Of a stretch of DNA of 64,000 bases, positions 62,471 to 64,000 are shown piece by piece. A model generated the notes under the pieces. It made no database searches. It was not told where the DNA came from and saw only the letters and a list, made by a program, of their open reading frames with translations. The stretch covers positions 16,566-80,565 of the forward strand of contig CAYURD010000007.1 in assembly GCA_964446865.1 (NCBI GenBank). The letters are read 5' to 3'. This DNA is from Glaciecola sp964446865 (GTDB taxonomy: Bacteria; Pseudomonadota; Gammaproteobacteria; Enterobacterales; Alteromonadaceae). A program made the translations under genes and the position numbers. How positions within the stretch are numbered: the stretch's first letter is position 1; each line of letters begins with the position of its first letter.

Positions 62471-63271
62471 ATGCCTGATAATAATAATGATAAACTTACC
62501 GCAAGCGCTCAAAAGAAATATTCGGCGCCGGCTTTAGAAAAAGGACTAGATATACTTGAGTTATTATCAAAAGACGCTACTCCGTTAAACACCTCTGTTA
62601 TTGCTGAAAAGTTAAATCGTTCTAACGCTGAAATATACCGAATGATTTTAGTGTTGGAACAACGAGGTTATATAGAAAAAAGCGAAGATATTGAAGGGTA
62701 TCAGGTTACTCGAAAACTTCTTCAGTTAGGTACTGAGCACGAGCCTATTAAAGATATTCTTGAATATGCTCAGCCAATTATGCGTAATTTAGCCGACAGA
62801 ACAGCGATGTCTTGCCATATTGCGGTCGAATCACAAGAACAAATTGTGGTTATTTCTCGTGTAGAAACACCAAGCAACTTATCGTACTCTGTAAGAGTGG
62901 GCTACCGACGCCCTATCGTATACGCTGCATCTGGACGCATTTTGTATGTTAATCAGCTTCCTGAAAAGAAAAAGTCGATGATTAAATTACTCGAAAAAAT
63001 GCATGACGAAAAAGATGTTAAAGACTTTTTGAATGAATGCAAAAAGGTAGCCAAACAAGGATATTTGCGTGCACCAAGTGCATTTGTAAAAGGTGTAACC
63101 GATTTATCTTTCCCAATTATTGACGGCGACCACGCAGTGGCGACACTGACCATACCTTACATTGAACGCGTTCCCGAAATAATGGGCATAGACGAAGTGA
63201 TAGTAAATCTTAAAGCTGCTGCCGAAGAAATATCTAATGCTGTCACCTACGGGCTTGTCAGAAAACTCTAG
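62471..63271 (+). CDS. IclR-family transcriptional regulator
   Basis: A 266-residue repressor/activator. The winged helix is at about 16-75 (ALEKGLDILELLSKDATPLNTSVIAEKLNRSNAEIYRMILVLEQRGYIEK as landmark region), and the effector-binding domain follows (about 95-260; CHIAVESQEQIVVISRVETP, RPIVYAASGRILYV). It lies 96 bp after the UxuB-like gene, within the sugar catabolism block. IclR proteins such as KdgR bind palindromes with TGAA/TTCA-type arms and respond to sugar-acid intermediates like 2-keto-3-deoxygluconate, so it is the main candidate for controlling the repeated TGAA-N8-TTCA sites. Confidence 0.92.
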   Translation: MPDNNNDKLTASAQKKYSAPALEKGLDILELLSKDATPLNTSVIAEKLNRSNAEIYRMILVLEQRGYIEKSEDIEGYQVTRKLLQLGTEHEPIKDILEYAQPIMRNLADRTAMSCHIAVESQEQIVVISRVETPSNLSYSVRVGYRRPIVYAASGRILYVNQLPEKKKSMIKLLEKMHDEKDVKDFLNECKKVAKQGYLRAPSAFVKGVTDLSFPIIDGDHAVATLTIPYIERVPEIMGIDEVIVNLKAAAEEISNAVTYGLVRKL

Positions 63272-63333
63272 TAAAACGGCAACAGTGTCACCTTTTAGTC
63301 TAAAACAATATTGACTTTGAGCGTAAATAAACC

Positions 63334-63438
63334 ATGATGGCTAATGTGGTTATTGTGGCTAATGCGGTTATCACTTTCGTCATGGCAGTTATGGCACTTA
63401 TGGCCGTCATGACCATCATGGATAAAACGCCAAATTAG
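63334..63438 (+). CDS. Candidate 34-aa hydrophobic peptide within a repetitive stretch
   Basis: A frame from ATG 63334 to TAG 63438 reads MMANVVIVANAVITFVMAVM followed by a short methionine-rich hydrophobic part and a DKTPN tail: one membrane segment. The DNA is itself repetitive (GTGGTTAT/GTGGCTAAT units), and only a weak GAG lies upstream, so it may be a chance product of the repeat. Confidence 0.25.
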   Translation: MMANVVIVANAVITFVMAVMALMAVMTIMDKTPN

Positions 63439-63495
63439 TACTACGCTTGTTCATAACAATTTCGTCAATCCAAGCACCTTCTCAAAGGAGACAAA

Positions 63496-63915
63496 ATGGA
63501 ATCACTAAAAGTTGTCGATTATATGAATCGCCGCCCCGTAAAACTACATGTAGATATGCCTGTTGCTGAAGCTGTAGAGAGTTTATTGCTGTCTAAACAA
63601 ACCGGTGGTCCAGTTGTTAATAATCGCCACGAAGTTGTTGGTTTTTTATCTGAACAAGATTGTTTAAGCCAAATGATTGAGTCAAGCTACTTTCGAGAGC
63701 AGGTTTGCCGAGTCTCAGATATTATGGTCAAAGACGTCTTATCGGTAAAAGGCTATGAATCTATTTTGAAATTAGCCGAGCGCATGCTAAAAGAAAAACC
63801 CAAAGTGTATCCGGTTGTGGATGATAACGGCGTGTTATTAGGCAGCATCAACCGCTCTGAAGTCTTAAATGCAATTGATGTACAATTACGCAGCGGATAC
63901 GAAAAGCACGACTAA
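63496..63915 (+). CDS. CBS-domain pair protein
   Basis: A 139-residue cytoplasmic protein made of two CBS domains: the first at about 8-62 (VVDYMNRRPVKLHVDMPVAEAVESLL, GFLSEQDCL) and the second at about 72-130 (VSDIMVKDVLSVKGYESILKLAERML, LLGSINRSEVLNAI). Such stand-alone pairs bind adenine nucleotides and act as energy sensors on partner proteins. No partner is evident. AAAGGAG precedes the ATG. Conserved in many marine gammaproteobacteria and probably not part of the polysaccharide locus. Confidence 0.88.
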   Translation: MESLKVVDYMNRRPVKLHVDMPVAEAVESLLLSKQTGGPVVNNRHEVVGFLSEQDCLSQMIESSYFREQVCRVSDIMVKDVLSVKGYESILKLAERMLKEKPKVYPVVDDNGVLLGSINRSEVLNAIDVQLRSGYEKHD

Positions 63916-63928
63916 GCAAAACCTCATG

Positions 63929-63998
63929 TCATTCCCGCGAAGGCGTAATACTGTTCGGTTAAGCCAAAACCCCGTCATTCCCGCGAAGGCGGGAACCT
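63929..63998 (+). repeat. Composite dispersed repeat, copy 2 (at window end)
   Basis: Two GC-rich arms of type CATTCCCGCGAAGGCG joined by a spacer with CTGTTCGGTTAAGCC and AAAACCCCGTC. It matches the reverse complement of 22766-22832 over almost its whole length. It reaches the window edge and may continue. Confidence 0.8.
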
Positions 63999-64000
63999 CA

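Overview
The window (about 64 kb, AT-rich) looks like chromosome from a marine, Alteromonadales-type gammaproteobacterium (Paraglaciecola/Glaciecola/Alteromonas-like). This rests on gene content: assimilatory nitrate genes under sigma-54, a large TonB-dependent receptor paired with an Ig/CBM lipoprotein instead of SusD, several halogenase-family flavoproteins beside the receptor, and red-algal galactan hydrolases. No rRNA, tRNA, CRISPR array, integrase or transposase was recognised. A run of 100 Ns (518-617) shows this is a draft scaffold.

Layout. 1-4.9 kb: a cut-off PfkB sugar kinase, the assembly gap between identical 55-bp repeats, small proteins of unknown function (one split by a stop codon), a DUF1080 lipoprotein and htpX. 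5.1-15.2 kb: a nitrate assimilation block (NtrC boxes, sigma-54 promoter, terminator-bearing leader, ABC transporter, outer-membrane porin, nitrate reductase, TrpD2-like protein, mobA), then azoR. 15.3-22.6 kb: a sugar catabolism block (Zn-alcohol dehydrogenase, lactonase, a plant-type L-galactose dehydrogenase homologue, altronate dehydratase, FucP permease). 22.9-62.4 kb: a polysaccharide utilization locus with halogenase-like flavoproteins, TonB receptor, a surface lipoprotein, a four-gene planctomycete-type cytochrome/DUF1501 operon, AraC regulator, sulfatase, GH2, sugar mutarotase, GH86, two GH29, GH16, a BNR-type propeller protein, GH105, a DUF4038 hydrolase and a UxuB-like reductase. 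62.4-64 kb: an IclR regulator and a CBS-domain protein.

How the genes fit together (inference from families). GH86 and GH16 (the latter with porphyranase-like motifs) would cut a red-algal galactan, most likely porphyran. The sulfatase, GH29 enzymes and GH2 would release L-galactose and D-galactose. FucP would import L-galactose, and a mutarotase would set the anomer. The route would then be L-galactose, L-galactonolactone (aldo/keto reductase), L-galactonate (lactonase), D-tagaturonate (Zn-dehydrogenase), D-altronate (UxuB-like reductase), 2-keto-3-deoxygluconate (altronate dehydratase). No complete gene for the last steps (KDG kinase, KDPG aldolase) is visible.

The main new observations are this L-galactose route, a repeated palindrome TGAA-N8-TTCA in front of several locus operons, an in-frame TGA that cuts the GH86 gene between its lipoprotein signal and catalytic domain, a halogenase-like protein that has lost its catalytic motifs, and the planctomycete-type operon inside a gammaproteobacterial galactan locus.
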